In this document: in pieces, positions 50,046-58,596 of the stretch
Layout: each line of letters begins with the position of its first letter
Position numbering within the stretch: position 1 is the stretch's first letter
From: DASUBN01 sp964584665
GTDB lineage: Bacteria; Pseudomonadota; Gammaproteobacteria; Natronospirales; REEB76
Length of the DNA: 64,000 nucleotides
NCBI GenBank assembly: GCA_964584665.1
Contig: CAZPAO010000002.1
Span: 62,001 to 126,000, forward strand
Direction of reading: 5' to 3'
Program-made: the position numbers and the translations under genes
The notes under the pieces: generated by a model
Told to the model about the DNA's origin: nothing
What the model saw: the letters and a program-made list of their open reading frames with translations, nothing else
Databases searched by the model: none

Positions 50046-51293
50046 TCACGCGCCCTTGCGTTCCCGCTTGGCGCTGTACATGGCGCGGTCCGCATCGTGC
50101 ACCGCCGCCTCCAGCTGCTCCACGCTGCGGAAATCCGCCACCCCGATGCTGGCACTGACCGAGAAGCTCAGGCCTGACTCGGAGAACTCGACGGGGGGCG
50201 CGCCGGAGATGAGTTCGCGCATGCGCTTCTCCACCACCGAAGCCACCGCCCGTGGCATCACCAGCAGGAACTCGTCTCCGCCCAGGCGGTAGAGCTTGTC
50301 GTTCGAACGCAGGCCCGCGCGCAGGATGTTGGCGAAATGCACCAGCAACGCGTCGCCGTACTTGTGACCGTGCCGGTCGTTCACGTCCTTGAGGTTGTCG
50401 AGGTCGAACACCGCCAGTGCGCCGAAGCTGCCGCGGGCGTCCTCGAGGCCGGCGCCCTCGTTGAAGGCGCGGCGGTTGTAGGCGCCGGTGAGGGAATCCA
50501 GGAAGGATTCGCGCAGGAGCTGCTCATGGGCGATGCGCAGTTCCCGGTGGGCGCTGTCGATCTCGCGGCGCGCATCCTCGAACAGCACCAGCACCATGCC
50601 GACCGCCAGCAGCATGTCCAGGATCAGGTCGAAGTAGACGTTGCGGCCGCTGAAGAAGCTCCAGGCGCCCGCGCCCACGCCGAGCTGCGGGTAGAAATGG
50701 AAAGTGAAGGCCATGAGGTAGGCGACCCACAGCAGCATGCTGAGCAGGAGCACCCCGGCGGTGGTGCGGGTGCCGAGGCTATGGCGCATGCGCGGCAACA
50801 GCAGCAGCGCGGACGCGCACCAGCCGAACATGAGCACGTTGGCGAAGGCCTGCCAGAACAGCACGCCCACCGAATCGCGGGTCAGCACCACCGACACCAG
50901 CGAGAGGGCGCTGGCGGCGGCCCACAGGTACTTGAGGTAGCGCAGCGGCGGGTCGGCGAGCCCGCCCACATAGAGCAACGTGCCCCGGAGCAGCAGGATC
51001 AGGAACGCGAGCTTGCCGAACTGATAGATGAAGTAGCAGATGCGCGTGACGATGGCATCTTCCGCGGCGGGCCCCCCGAGCAGGTGCGGCAGCAGGATGT
51101 AGCGCAGCGACAGCACCGTCAGCGCCGTCGCGAGCGCGATCCAGGAGTTGCTCCAGGCATAGAAATACGCGCGCCGGTCGGCATACCGCCTGAGCAGTAC
51201 GAACAGGACCACCAGGAGCAGCACCGTGGCTGCCTGGCTGATGAGCCCCAGGTATTGGATCAGTACCTGGGTGGATAGCGGGACCGGCGCCAT
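50046..51293 (-). CDS. membrane diguanylate cyclase (GGDEF), copy 2
   Basis: About 415 residues from ATG 51293 with GGGGGGAGG directly upstream, which settles the start. Membrane region of 7-8 helices (about 10-235), coiled coil DARREIDSAHRELRIAHEQL, then GGDEF: DSLTGAYNRRAF, FDLDNLKDVNDRHGH, RLGGDEFLLVMPR, with I-site RSND five residues before. Clear paralogue of the gene at 47767. Makes cyclic di-GMP at the membrane in response to an unknown signal read by its helices. Divergent from the GGDEF-EAL gene with a 296-base spacer that contains no other gene. Confidence 0.9.
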   Translation of the reverse strand: MAPVPLSTQVLIQYLGLISQAATVLLLVVLFVLLRRYADRRAYFYAWSNSWIALATALTVLSLRYILLPHLLGGPAAEDAIVTRICYFIYQFGKLAFLILLLRGTLLYVGGLADPPLRYLKYLWAAASALSLVSVVLTRDSVGVLFWQAFANVLMFGWCASALLLLPRMRHSLGTRTTAGVLLLSMLLWVAYLMAFTFHFYPQLGVGAGAWSFFSGRNVYFDLILDMLLAVGMVLVLFEDARREIDSAHRELRIAHEQLLRESFLDSLTGAYNRRAFNEGAGLEDARGSFGALAVFDLDNLKDVNDRHGHKYGDALLVHFANILRAGLRSNDKLYRLGGDEFLLVMPRAVASVVEKRMRELISGAPPVEFSESGLSFSVSASIGVADFRSVEQLEAAVHDADRAMYSAKRERKGA

Positions 51294-51589
51294 GCCTCCC
51301 CCCAAAATGGCTCGAAAACACTGAGGACTGAGGGCCTGCTGGCCCTTCTTGTTAAGGAGATGATGCTCCGCCGCGCCGCGGGCCTCAAGGCCGCCGGTCG
51401 GCCCCCAAGCACCGTCCGACACATACCTGGAACCACTCCATCCCCCCGGGAAATTCCCGCACCGGGATCGGCCCCGGGCTCTGGACAGGTCCCATCCCGA
51501 GCCGGCACACTGCGCGCGGATTCTTGGCAACTTAAAAAACTCCATCCAGAAGCCCGCAGAAGACGGGACGGAGGAGACCGGGAGACGTG

Positions 51590-53605
51590 ATGGCGATAGC
51601 CACCATGGTGGACCCGCGCGTGCCCAGCCGCGATGTCGGCCGGCACGTGCAGGCGGAACTGACGAACCTGCTCTACCACAACACCCGCGGGATGCATCTC
51701 GCCGGGTTCGCCGTCGCCCTGCTGCTGATCGTCACGCTGCGCGCCACCGCACTCTCCCCCTGGCTGCTCGGCAGCTGGCTCGTCTACATGACCGCGGTGG
51801 AGGCCGTACGCGGCCTGCTCAGCCGCCGTTTCCGCCACAGCGCCATCGCGCTCGGCGACAGCCGCAGCTGGCGCCGCCGCTTCATCGCCGGCACGCTCGC
51901 CTCCTCGCTCGGCTGGGGCGCCGCGGCAGCGCTGCTGTTCCCCCAGAACGACGTGGCGCACCAGCTCTTCCTCACCATGGTGGTGCTGGGCGCCTGCGCC
52001 GTGACCATGCCCGCGCTCGCCGCGGACCTCGGCTGCTACATCCTGTTCCTGTTGCCGGCGGCGCTGCCGCTGGCGGCGCACCTCGTGGCGGAGGGCGGCG
52101 AGATCCAGCTCATCGCCGGCATCATGTCCTGCGTCGGCATCGTGCTGCTGGTGCGCATGGCCTTCGGCACCCACAAGCGCCTGGTGGAGCAGCTCAACAT
52201 CCGCTTCGCGGTGGCCGACATCGCCGAGGAACTGCGCAACGAGATGGCCGACCGGCGCCGCGCCGAGGAGCAGCTCACCCAGCTCGCCAACTACGACCCC
52301 CTCACCGGCCTCGCCAACCGCACGCTGTGCGAGCACAAGCTGGGCCGCGCCATCGTGCGCGCCCGCAGCGGCGATGCGCAGCTGGCGGTGCTGTTCCTGG
52401 ACCTGGACCGTTTCAAGACCATCAACGACTCCCTCGGCCACAACATCGGCGACGAGGTGCTTAAGCGCGTGGCGCAGCGCCTGCAGCGCTCGGTGACCGA
52501 GCGCGACACCGTGGCGCGGCTCTCGGGTGACGAGTTCATCCTGCTCATCGAGGACGCGGAGGACCGCGAGGACCTCACCATGCTCTCGGACCGCATCCTG
52601 CGCGTCATCGGCAAGCCGATGTTGCTCGGCGAGACGGAGCTGCGCATCACCGCCAGCATCGGCATCACGCTGCTGGCGGAGGACAGCCCGGACGTGAAGA
52701 GCCTCTTGGCCAACGCCGACACGGCCCTCTACCGCGCCAAGAAGCTCGGCCGCAACTGCGCCGAGTTCTTCACCCCCGACATGCACGAGGCCGCGCTGCA
52801 GCGCCTCAAGCGCGAGGTGGAGCTGCGCAAGGCCCTGCGCCGCGACGAGTTGAAGCTGCATTACCAGCCGCTCTACGACCTGCCCAGCGGCAAGCTCATG
52901 GGCGTGGAGGCGCTGGTGCGCTGGCAGAGCCACGAGTTCGGCCTGGTGCCGCCCTCGGAGTTCATCCCGCTGGCTGAAGAGACCGGGCTCATCATCCCCA
53001 TCGGCGAATGGGTGCTGCACGAGGCCTGCCGCCAGGCGGTGCGCTGGCGCACCATCACCGGCGAGCATTTCCACATCGCCGTGAACCTCTCGGCCCGCCA
53101 GTTCACCCAGCCGGACCTCGCGGGCAGCGTCGGCCGCATCCTCGGCGAGACCGGGCTGCCGCCCTCGGCGCTGCTGCTGGAGATCACCGAGAGCGTGACC
53201 CTCGGCAACGAGGAAGGGAACATGGCCGAACTGCGCAAGCTGCGCGGGCTCGGCATCCGCCTGGCGCTGGACGACTTCGGCACCGGCAACTCCTCGCTGC
53301 GATACCTGAAGCGGTTCCCCATCCAGGTGCTGAAGCTGGATCAGAGCTTCGTGCGCGACGTGGCTCACGATCCGCAGGATGCGGCGGTGGCCCGTGCCAC
53401 CATCCGCCTCGCCAACACCTTGGGGCTGCACGTGGTGGCCGAGGGCGTGGAGAACGAGGCCCAGCTCGCCTGGCTGCAGGCGGAGAGCTGCGCCTTCATC
53501 CAGGGCTACCTGCTCAGCGAACCCCTCGACGAGGAGGCCTGCGAGAAGCTGCTCACCCTCGGCGCCCAGGCCGCATCGATCATCACCAACCGCTCCCTGA
53601 ACTGA
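51590..53605 (+). CDS. membrane GGDEF-EAL dual-domain protein
   Basis: About 671 residues from ATG 51590 (a GTG precedes by one codon; GGAGAC and GAGGAG upstream). Five or six helices at residues about 35-190, then GGDEF with DPLTGLANRTL and LDLDRFKTINDSLGH. The signature is RLSGDEF, where the first Gly is Ser, a variant often still active but lower. The EAL domain has EALVRW, LDDFGTG, EGVE and QGYLLSEPL, so all metal-binding and catalytic residues seem present. The product may therefore degrade cyclic di-GMP made by the two neighbouring cyclases. A GC-rich hairpin follows the stop. Confidence 0.92.
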   Translation: MAIATMVDPRVPSRDVGRHVQAELTNLLYHNTRGMHLAGFAVALLLIVTLRATALSPWLLGSWLVYMTAVEAVRGLLSRRFRHSAIALGDSRSWRRRFIAGTLASSLGWGAAAALLFPQNDVAHQLFLTMVVLGACAVTMPALAADLGCYILFLLPAALPLAAHLVAEGGEIQLIAGIMSCVGIVLLVRMAFGTHKRLVEQLNIRFAVADIAEELRNEMADRRRAEEQLTQLANYDPLTGLANRTLCEHKLGRAIVRARSGDAQLAVLFLDLDRFKTINDSLGHNIGDEVLKRVAQRLQRSVTERDTVARLSGDEFILLIEDAEDREDLTMLSDRILRVIGKPMLLGETELRITASIGITLLAEDSPDVKSLLANADTALYRAKKLGRNCAEFFTPDMHEAALQRLKREVELRKALRRDELKLHYQPLYDLPSGKLMGVEALVRWQSHEFGLVPPSEFIPLAEETGLIIPIGEWVLHEACRQAVRWRTITGEHFHIAVNLSARQFTQPDLAGSVGRILGETGLPPSALLLEITESVTLGNEEGNMAELRKLRGLGIRLALDDFGTGNSSLRYLKRFPIQVLKLDQSFVRDVAHDPQDAAVARATIRLANTLGLHVVAEGVENEAQLAWLQAESCAFIQGYLLSEPLDEEACEKLLTLGAQAASIITNRSLN

Positions 53606-53606
53606 G

Positions 53607-53634
53607 GGGCCGCCGCGCGGCGTGCGCGCGGCCC
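53607..53634 (+). terminator. GC-rich hairpin after GGDEF-EAL gene
   Basis: Arms GGGCCGC and GCGGCCC with inner CGCGC/GCGCG pairing, followed only by TTCT. A weak terminator. Confidence 0.5.
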
Positions 53635-53673
53635 TTCTGCTAACATCGGGCCACGATCCCTTCGCGGCCGCGC

Positions 53674-54279
53674 ATGTCATCCCTGCAACAGTACCTCATC
53701 GACTACGGCTACCCGACCCTGTTCATCGTGGTGCTGCTGGAGAGCTTCGGCATACCCGGCCCGGGCCAGGCGCTGCTCATCACCGCCGCCATCCTCGCCG
53801 CCCACGGCAAGCTCAACATCGCGGCGGTGCTCATCACCGCCTTCACCGGCACCGCGCTCGGCGGTTGCATCGGCTACTGGATAGGCCGGCGCGGCGGGCG
53901 GCAGCTCATCCTGCGCTTCGGGCGCTACGTGCGCATCGGCGAACCGGAACTGAAGCGCCTGGAATCCTCCTTCGACCGCTATGGCATCTGGTTCGTGGCC
54001 ATCGCGCGCTTCTTCGAGGTGCTGCGCCAGCTGCAGGGCATCGTCGCCGGCATCGTCGATATGAGCTTCCGCCGTTTCTTCCTCGCGAACCTGGCGGGCT
54101 CGGCATTGTGGTGTGCGGTCTGGGGCTTGGGCAGCTGGCGTCTCGGCCGGCAGATCCGCAGTTACGACGACCTCAGCGAGAAAGCAGGCACCGTGTTCGT
54201 GGTGATGCTGCTCATGGTGTTGCTCGTCCTGCTCGGCATCTACGTGAAACGCCGCTTGAAGGGCCGGAACGCCAGCTGA
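53674..54279 (+). CDS. DedA-family membrane protein
   Basis: 201 residues. Family pattern: ESFGIPGPGQALLITAA (early loop), GCIGYWIGRRGGRQL, then RFFEVLRQLQGIVAGIVDMSFRRFFLANLAGSALWC, corresponding to the R-(x)-R...AG...F..N..G block of DedA proteins. Four to five helices. Members act in lipid carrier (undecaprenyl phosphate or phospholipid) translocation. Ribosome site not clear (TTCGCGGCCGCGC). Follows the GGDEF-EAL gene by 68 bases. Confidence 0.9.
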   Translation: MSSLQQYLIDYGYPTLFIVVLLESFGIPGPGQALLITAAILAAHGKLNIAAVLITAFTGTALGGCIGYWIGRRGGRQLILRFGRYVRIGEPELKRLESSFDRYGIWFVAIARFFEVLRQLQGIVAGIVDMSFRRFFLANLAGSALWCAVWGLGSWRLGRQIRSYDDLSEKAGTVFVVMLLMVLLVLLGIYVKRRLKGRNAS

Positions 54280-54349
54280 ACCGGTGCAGCCCGCGGGGGT
54301 TCCGGGCTATACTTGCCGACACAGAAATCGCGCCCCGGGGTGGAAAATG

Positions 54350-54844
54350 ATGAAGCGACTCGCGTACCTGTCCCTGATCCTCGCCCTCGCAGCCTGCGGC
54401 AAGACCCCCGACAAGGTGGTGGCCGTGGACGCCAGCGAGAGTCCCGACGTGCAAGCCATGGTCAAGGATGCCACCAAGCAGCTCGTGACCGCCTGCACCG
54501 GGCTCAACCAATACGGCTACGACCTGCTGAAGAAGACCTGGAGCGCCTCGGTGGCCAACAACGCCGGCAACGCCTTCAACTACCGCACTGAGAAGTGGGG
54601 CTGGTCGAAGTGGGTCGAGATCACCGTGCAGGTCTCCCCCAAGGCCAAGGACCTGCCCAAGGAGTGGAACGCTCCCGGCCAGATCCTCACCTTCGATCTG
54701 GGCGGCGGCAAGACCCCGGGTATCGCCAGCCGGGACGTGCTCTCGCAGCGCATGTGCGGCAGCATGGCGATCAGCACCAATCCCGAGGATCCCTTCTCCC
54801 ACCTGGATTGGCCTGACCTCGCCAGCCTCGACAAGTTGCCGTAA
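54350..54844 (+). CDS. lipoprotein of unknown function
   Basis: About 164 residues from ATG 54350 (an ATG one codon earlier is equally possible); GGGGTGG precedes. The lipobox LALAAC gives a lipid-anchored mature protein. Two further cysteines (TACTG, RMCGS). The rest has strands and a Trp-rich middle (KWGWSKWVEITVQV). No family named. The upstream TATACT with TGCCG just after it matches the element before the secreted-protein gene at 49112. Closed by a strong terminator. Confidence 0.7.
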   Translation: MKRLAYLSLILALAACGKTPDKVVAVDASESPDVQAMVKDATKQLVTACTGLNQYGYDLLKKTWSASVANNAGNAFNYRTEKWGWSKWVEITVQVSPKAKDLPKEWNAPGQILTFDLGGGKTPGIASRDVLSQRMCGSMAISTNPEDPFSHLDWPDLASLDKLP

Positions 54845-54867
54845 GCCGCCTGTCGCGTAGGACCCAA

Positions 54868-54904
54868 AGAAGCCGGAGGGGAGACCCTTCGGCTTCTGCT
54901 TTTT
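54868..54904 (+). terminator. terminator of the lipoprotein gene
   Basis: Stem AGAAGCCGGAGGG / CCCTTCGGCTTCT with one G-T pair and a GAGA loop, then GCTTTTT. Confidence 0.88.
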
Positions 54905-54930
54905 CGAGCGCCAGGCGTTAACCTATACCC

Positions 54931-55743
54931 ATGAGCGATACACCCGTCACGCCCAAGCCGAACCGCCGCCTGCTCTCCTCCGGCATCCCGGGGACGGACT
55001 ATGGCGTGTTCCTGCTGGCGACGCCGGTGATCGGCGCCATCGGCATCCTCATCACCGCCTTCGCCAGCTACTCGCTCACCGGCTTCATCTGGCTGGTGGC
55101 GCTCACCACCGTGTCCACCGCCATCATGGTGATGCTGGAGATCGTGCAGGCCCCGGCCGCCTGGGAACAGGAACCGCCCCTGAAGCCGATCCTGCGCTGG
55201 GCCGCGTTGGTGGCTTTCCTGTGGCCCGCCGGCTATCCCCTGTACCTGCGCGAGCGCAAGCGCTGGAGGCTGGACGACTGGATGAAGGCTGCGCTGGTGG
55301 TGGACGTGCTGTTCGTGGCCGCAGCCGTGGCGGGCGGGACGATCACCCTCACCGGCTATGCCAAGCCGCCGCCGAGCGCGGCGCAGGCGGCGGACGCGGA
55401 GCCGACGCTGCTCACCGCCGACCCGCACTGGCTGCCGGACGCGGATGACATCGACATCGTGAAGACCGGCCATCTCGACAATTGCCGGCGGAAGGACCTG
55501 GACCAGGAAGTGCGGGGCTACTTCGAGTCACCGCGCTGGGACGCCGGCGCCACCAAGGACGGCACCGATTTCGTGAACGTGAGCGGGATACTGACCTACC
55601 AGGACCGGCCGGCGGTGGCGGTGCTGCAGTTCATCATGTACAAGGACAAGAGCGGCTTCCGTCCCTTCCTCTTCACCATCAACGGCGTGCCGCAGCCGCT
55701 CTACGTGACTGCGTTCACCCTCAACCAGATGTGCGAGTCATAG
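54931..55743 (+). CDS. membrane protein of unknown function
   Basis: 270 residues. Helices at about 25-45, 50-70, 87-105 and 125-145, then a C-terminal soluble domain (about 155-270) with three cysteines (NCRRK, MCES). The start ATG 54931 has no ribosome site. No homologue recognised. The helical part KPILRWAALVAFLWPAGYPLYL resembles small integral proteins with an exposed C-domain. Its 3' side borders repeat copy C. Confidence 0.65.
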   Translation: MSDTPVTPKPNRRLLSSGIPGTDYGVFLLATPVIGAIGILITAFASYSLTGFIWLVALTTVSTAIMVMLEIVQAPAAWEQEPPLKPILRWAALVAFLWPAGYPLYLRERKRWRLDDWMKAALVVDVLFVAAAVAGGTITLTGYAKPPPSAAQAADAEPTLLTADPHWLPDADDIDIVKTGHLDNCRRKDLDQEVRGYFESPRWDAGATKDGTDFVNVSGILTYQDRPAVAVLQFIMYKDKSGFRPFLFTINGVPQPLYVTAFTLNQMCES

Positions 55744-55762
55744 ACCTCGTCAAAAAGAATGC

Positions 55763-55890
55763 GCTCAAAGCGTAGCGAGCGAAGGCAGGGCTAGGCGCGC
55801 GAGACGAGCAGAGGGAGCGTACTCTTGGTGTACGTGACCGATTGCGAGCCGAAGCGCAACAACGCCCTGCCAAGCGCAGTAGCTTTGAGC
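55763..55890. repeat. stop-codon-linked repeat (family 1), copy C
   Basis: 128 bases with arms GCTCAAAGC / GCTTTGAGC. The right arm abuts the TAA stop (55891-55893) of the transglycosylase-like gene. Core: GCGTAGCGAGCGAAGGCAGG, hairpin CGTAC-tcttggt-GTACG, GCCAAGCGCAGTAGC. Confidence 0.85.
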
Positions 55891-56445
55891 TTAGTCGAGG
55901 TTCGCCAGGAGATTCTGCGCTTCGCGCATCCGCCGCTTGATGGAACCCAGATAGCCATCCTTCGCCACGTCCTTATCCGACATGGTGCGGGCATGGTAGG
56001 GGCCGCGGTTGTAGCAGATCACGCTGCGGTCCCAATCCGGCATCTGTTGCATGCAGTAGGCGAGGTAGCGCGCCGCGATGCGGATGTTGAGGCCGTCGTT
56101 GTGCTGCAGCTGGTGGGCCGCCACCGGCTTGCCATACATCAGCGCCGCCGTCTGCTGGCGCACCTGTCCGCAGCCGTAGGATTCCTTGTCCATGCCCTTC
56201 TTGTGGTGGCACAGGCTGGATTCCTGGGTCAGTACCGCAGTCAGGGTGCGGGGGAAGTCGTATTGCTCAGGCAGCGGATCGGCGTAATAGCTGCTCCCCA
56301 CCACGGCGGCATAGAGCACCGCCCAGTTCTGTTGCTTGGTGAGGCCGTCGCCGGCCCAGGCTGTGGTCGAGGCGCTGAGTAGCGCGGCCAATCCCGTGGC
56401 CGCCAGCGCCATGCGTGCTTTCGCGTTCAAACCCATCTCCTGCAT
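55891..56445 (-). CDS. lytic transglycosylase-like periplasmic protein
   Basis: 184 residues. ATG 56445 is used; a TTG five codons in, with AGGAG upstream, is an alternative. Signal peptide ends TAWAG. The lysozyme-like (SLT) fold is suggested by the order TAVLTQESSLC (catalytic Glu), GCGQVRQQTAAL, NIRIAARYLAYCM and SVICYNRGPYHA. The Glu-Ser and CYNRGP (usual AYNxG) motifs match, with extra Cys residues. Expected to cleave peptidoglycan glycan strands at the N-acetylmuramic acid linkage. Repeat copy C follows its stop codon directly. Confidence 0.72.
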   Translation of the reverse strand: MQEMGLNAKARMALAATGLAALLSASTTAWAGDGLTKQQNWAVLYAAVVGSSYYADPLPEQYDFPRTLTAVLTQESSLCHHKKGMDKESYGCGQVRQQTAALMYGKPVAAHQLQHNDGLNIRIAARYLAYCMQQMPDWDRSVICYNRGPYHARTMSDKDVAKDGYLGSIKRRMREAQNLLANLD

Positions 56446-56504
56446 ATCAAGGGAAACGCAATCCGGCGTCTCCAGATGACATATTTTACCCGGTCATTAA
56501 TTGG

Positions 56505-57473
56505 TCACACAACCCGCCTGCGGCGGCGCCACAGCCGGTAGAGGCCATAACCGAGACCCGTCAGTACCAGCACCGCTGCCCCCGCCATCGCCTCCAGCTC
56601 GTGGATGGAGTCGATGATGGTGAAGCCGCCCCGGCTGCCCTGGAAGCCGTTGAAGCCCTCCAGCGCCGCCGGGAGCGCCAGCACCTCTTCCTTGCCGAGT
56701 TGCAGCGCGTGCTCGTCCGGGTGGTAGCTGGCCTGCCAGTCATAGAGCCTGCCAGCGCGGTCTTCCTCGATATGGCCGCCGAGCACGTAGCTCACCGGCT
56801 TGTCCCGTACGAAGTCCGCCACCCGCCGCGCACTCGCGCGGTATGCGTCAATATCGTCAACCAAGAGTCGTGCCGCCATCAGGAAATCCCCTGAAAACAG
56901 CAATCCTGTTACCCGGTCGTAGAAGATGAGATGGGCGGGATTGTGCCCCGGCGCCGGCAGCACGTCGACGATGCGGCCGCCGAGATCGATCACCGCGGAA
57001 CCACGCGGCCAATCCTTGAAACCGAAATAGGCACGCACCGGATCGAGATGCGATTCGACGACTTGCACGCCCGGGATATGGTCAAACTGCGGATCGCCGG
57101 CGCGATGGTCGAGATGGCTGTGGCTGTGCACCACCAGGAGCGGCAACCTTCCCTGCGCGGTCACGGGCAGGAGCGCGAGCACCGTGTCCGCGAGCGGCAT
57201 GAGCTTCGGGTCCGCAACATCGCCGGTGTCGATGAGCAGCGCCTGGCTGCCACCTATCAACAGATAGATGAACGGCGCCTCCCAGGTGGCGCAGAGCCCT
57301 TCGCGCAATATGTAAGTGCGCGCGTCGTAGCGGTAGAGTTCCAGCGGCGGATGGGATGCAGCCTTGCAATCCTCAGCACCCGGATCCCAATGGGCATCCA
57401 AGGGCGGCACCGGAGCCGCGACCGCAGGGCTGAGCATGCCGGCCAGCGCCAGCGACAGGAACGACATCTTCAT
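56505..57473 (-). CDS. secreted metallo-beta-lactamase-fold hydrolase
   Basis: 322 residues. ATG 57473 with AAGGGG 5 bases upstream. Signal peptide ends AVAA. Zinc motifs of the MBL fold: VVHSHSHLDHRAG (HxHxDH-like), then PAPGHNPAHLIFY (third His), LLFSGDF (bridging Asp) and LGGH. The C-terminal helix (GAAVLVLTGLGYGLY) followed by RRRRR is a membrane anchor with cytoplasmic basic tail. The enzyme works in the periplasm. Substrate may be an ester or lactone; true beta-lactamase activity is not implied. Confidence 0.87.
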   Translation of the reverse strand: MKMSFLSLALAGMLSPAVAAPVPPLDAHWDPGAEDCKAASHPPLELYRYDARTYILREGLCATWEAPFIYLLIGGSQALLIDTGDVADPKLMPLADTVLALLPVTAQGRLPLLVVHSHSHLDHRAGDPQFDHIPGVQVVESHLDPVRAYFGFKDWPRGSAVIDLGGRIVDVLPAPGHNPAHLIFYDRVTGLLFSGDFLMAARLLVDDIDAYRASARRVADFVRDKPVSYVLGGHIEEDRAGRLYDWQASYHPDEHALQLGKEEVLALPAALEGFNGFQGSRGGFTIIDSIHELEAMAGAAVLVLTGLGYGLYRLWRRRRRVV

Positions 57474-57504
57474 GGGGACCCCTTAGATCAAGAAAACCCG
57501 AAGC

Positions 57505-57771
57505 TCAGCGGAGCTGACTGTCCTTGCTGCCGCGACGGTTGTAGAGACTGTGGCTCTTCACCTGCTTGTCCGCCTCTTCCTGGCAGGCGATGCACAGGCG
57601 CACGCCCGGCAGCGCCTGGCGGCGCGCCTCGGGGATCTCGTTGCCGCACTCTTCGCAGTGCTGGAGGCTCGGCCCCTTGGGCAGGTGGCGGCGCGCCGCC
57701 TTCACCGCATCGTCGATGCTGGCGTCGATCTGGTCCTGCACTGCGCCGTCCTTCGCCCAACCGGTGGCCAT
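57505..57771 (-). CDS. DksA/TraR-type C4 zinc-finger protein
   Basis: 88 residues from ATG 57771 with GGAGCGG 4-10 bases upstream. C4 finger: CEECGNEIPEARRQALPGVRLCIAC (C-x2-C-x17-C-x2-C), as in DksA/TraR and YbiI-like proteins. The long DksA coiled coil is too short here, so it is closer to YbiI. It may bind RNA polymerase's secondary channel or act otherwise. Downstream of the SRPBCC gene on the same strand. Confidence 0.87.
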   Translation of the reverse strand: MATGWAKDGAVQDQIDASIDDAVKAARRHLPKGPSLQHCEECGNEIPEARRQALPGVRLCIACQEEADKQVKSHSLYNRRGSKDSQLR

Positions 57772-57887
57772 GTTCCGCTCCGAAATCCGCTGCATATCCC
57801 AGATGGGGCCGCGCCGCCCACCACACAAGACTAGCAGGCCGGCGCGGACTGGTCCCGTGACGTTTGTCACCGCGCCAGCCTGGGCGC

Positions 57888-58310
57888 CTATTCCGCAGTC
57901 CTCTTGACCCCCTGCAGCACCTGGCGCCAGTTCTCCTCGGAGTGCTCGCGCGCTTCTTCGGTGGCGTTGTGGTCCTGGGTCAGGGTCAGCAAGGTCCCGT
58001 CGCGTTCCTCGCGCAGGCCGTAGCTGACGGTCTTGTAGTTCTCGGGCCGGTCCGGCTCCCCTGCCATGCTGCTCCAATAGGTATGCACCAGCTTCCGCTC
58101 GGGCACGCACTCGAGCACCCTGCCCTTGTCTTCATAGGACTTGCCCTGGTAAGTCCCGGTGAAGGAGATGGGGCTGCCCGGCTTCCAGTCCGTATGCACG
58201 TCGGCGCCGAACATGTATTGCTTTATCTGTTCCGGCTCCGTCAGCGCATCCCATACCTTGCTGGGCGGGGCATCTATGTGGATCGAGGTGTTCACTACAT
58301 GGTCTTTCAT
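57888..58310 (-). CDS. SRPBCC / AHSA1-like domain protein
   Basis: 140 residues from ATG 58310 with AAGGAG 9 bases upstream. SRPBCC hydrophobic-pocket fold: IHIDAPPSKVWDALTEPEQIKQYMFG, then YSYEDKGRV-like strand and the C-terminal helix HSEENWRQVLQGVKRT. AHSA1-type proteins are common in bacteria as ligand-binding or polyketide-related proteins; this one cannot be assigned further. No signal peptide. Leftward neighbours are the zinc-finger and MBL genes. Confidence 0.87.
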   Translation of the reverse strand: MKDHVVNTSIHIDAPPSKVWDALTEPEQIKQYMFGADVHTDWKPGSPISFTGTYQGKSYEDKGRVLECVPERKLVHTYWSSMAGEPDRPENYKTVSYGLREERDGTLLTLTQDHNATEEAREHSEENWRQVLQGVKRTAE

Positions 58311-58596
58311 AATCCGAGGCTCCTTGCTGTCGTCATGGGCCAAGGATTCCCCAAAACGCCCGGCGGTTCCTGGAACTGAGACGCAGATTTGGAATGACCC
58401 CCGGCAAGCTGCTCCAATCAGGTTGTAGACGGCGGGCATGTCGCGGGCGGGACAGAAACCCTTGCCCTGCCTGGCCTGCCGCACCCTACCCGCCTGGATG
58501 GACTGGCCCATGGGATTTGTTTACCGTTTGGGCTGGGGTAGGGACACATCGCGGCCGGCGCCCCGGGAAGGCGGCCCGGACTCTAAGGACGGATAC

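Noticed and set aside
23814..55890. CRISPR-like array
   Set aside because: The repeats are far apart, not regularly spaced and structured as single hairpin elements; no cas genes.
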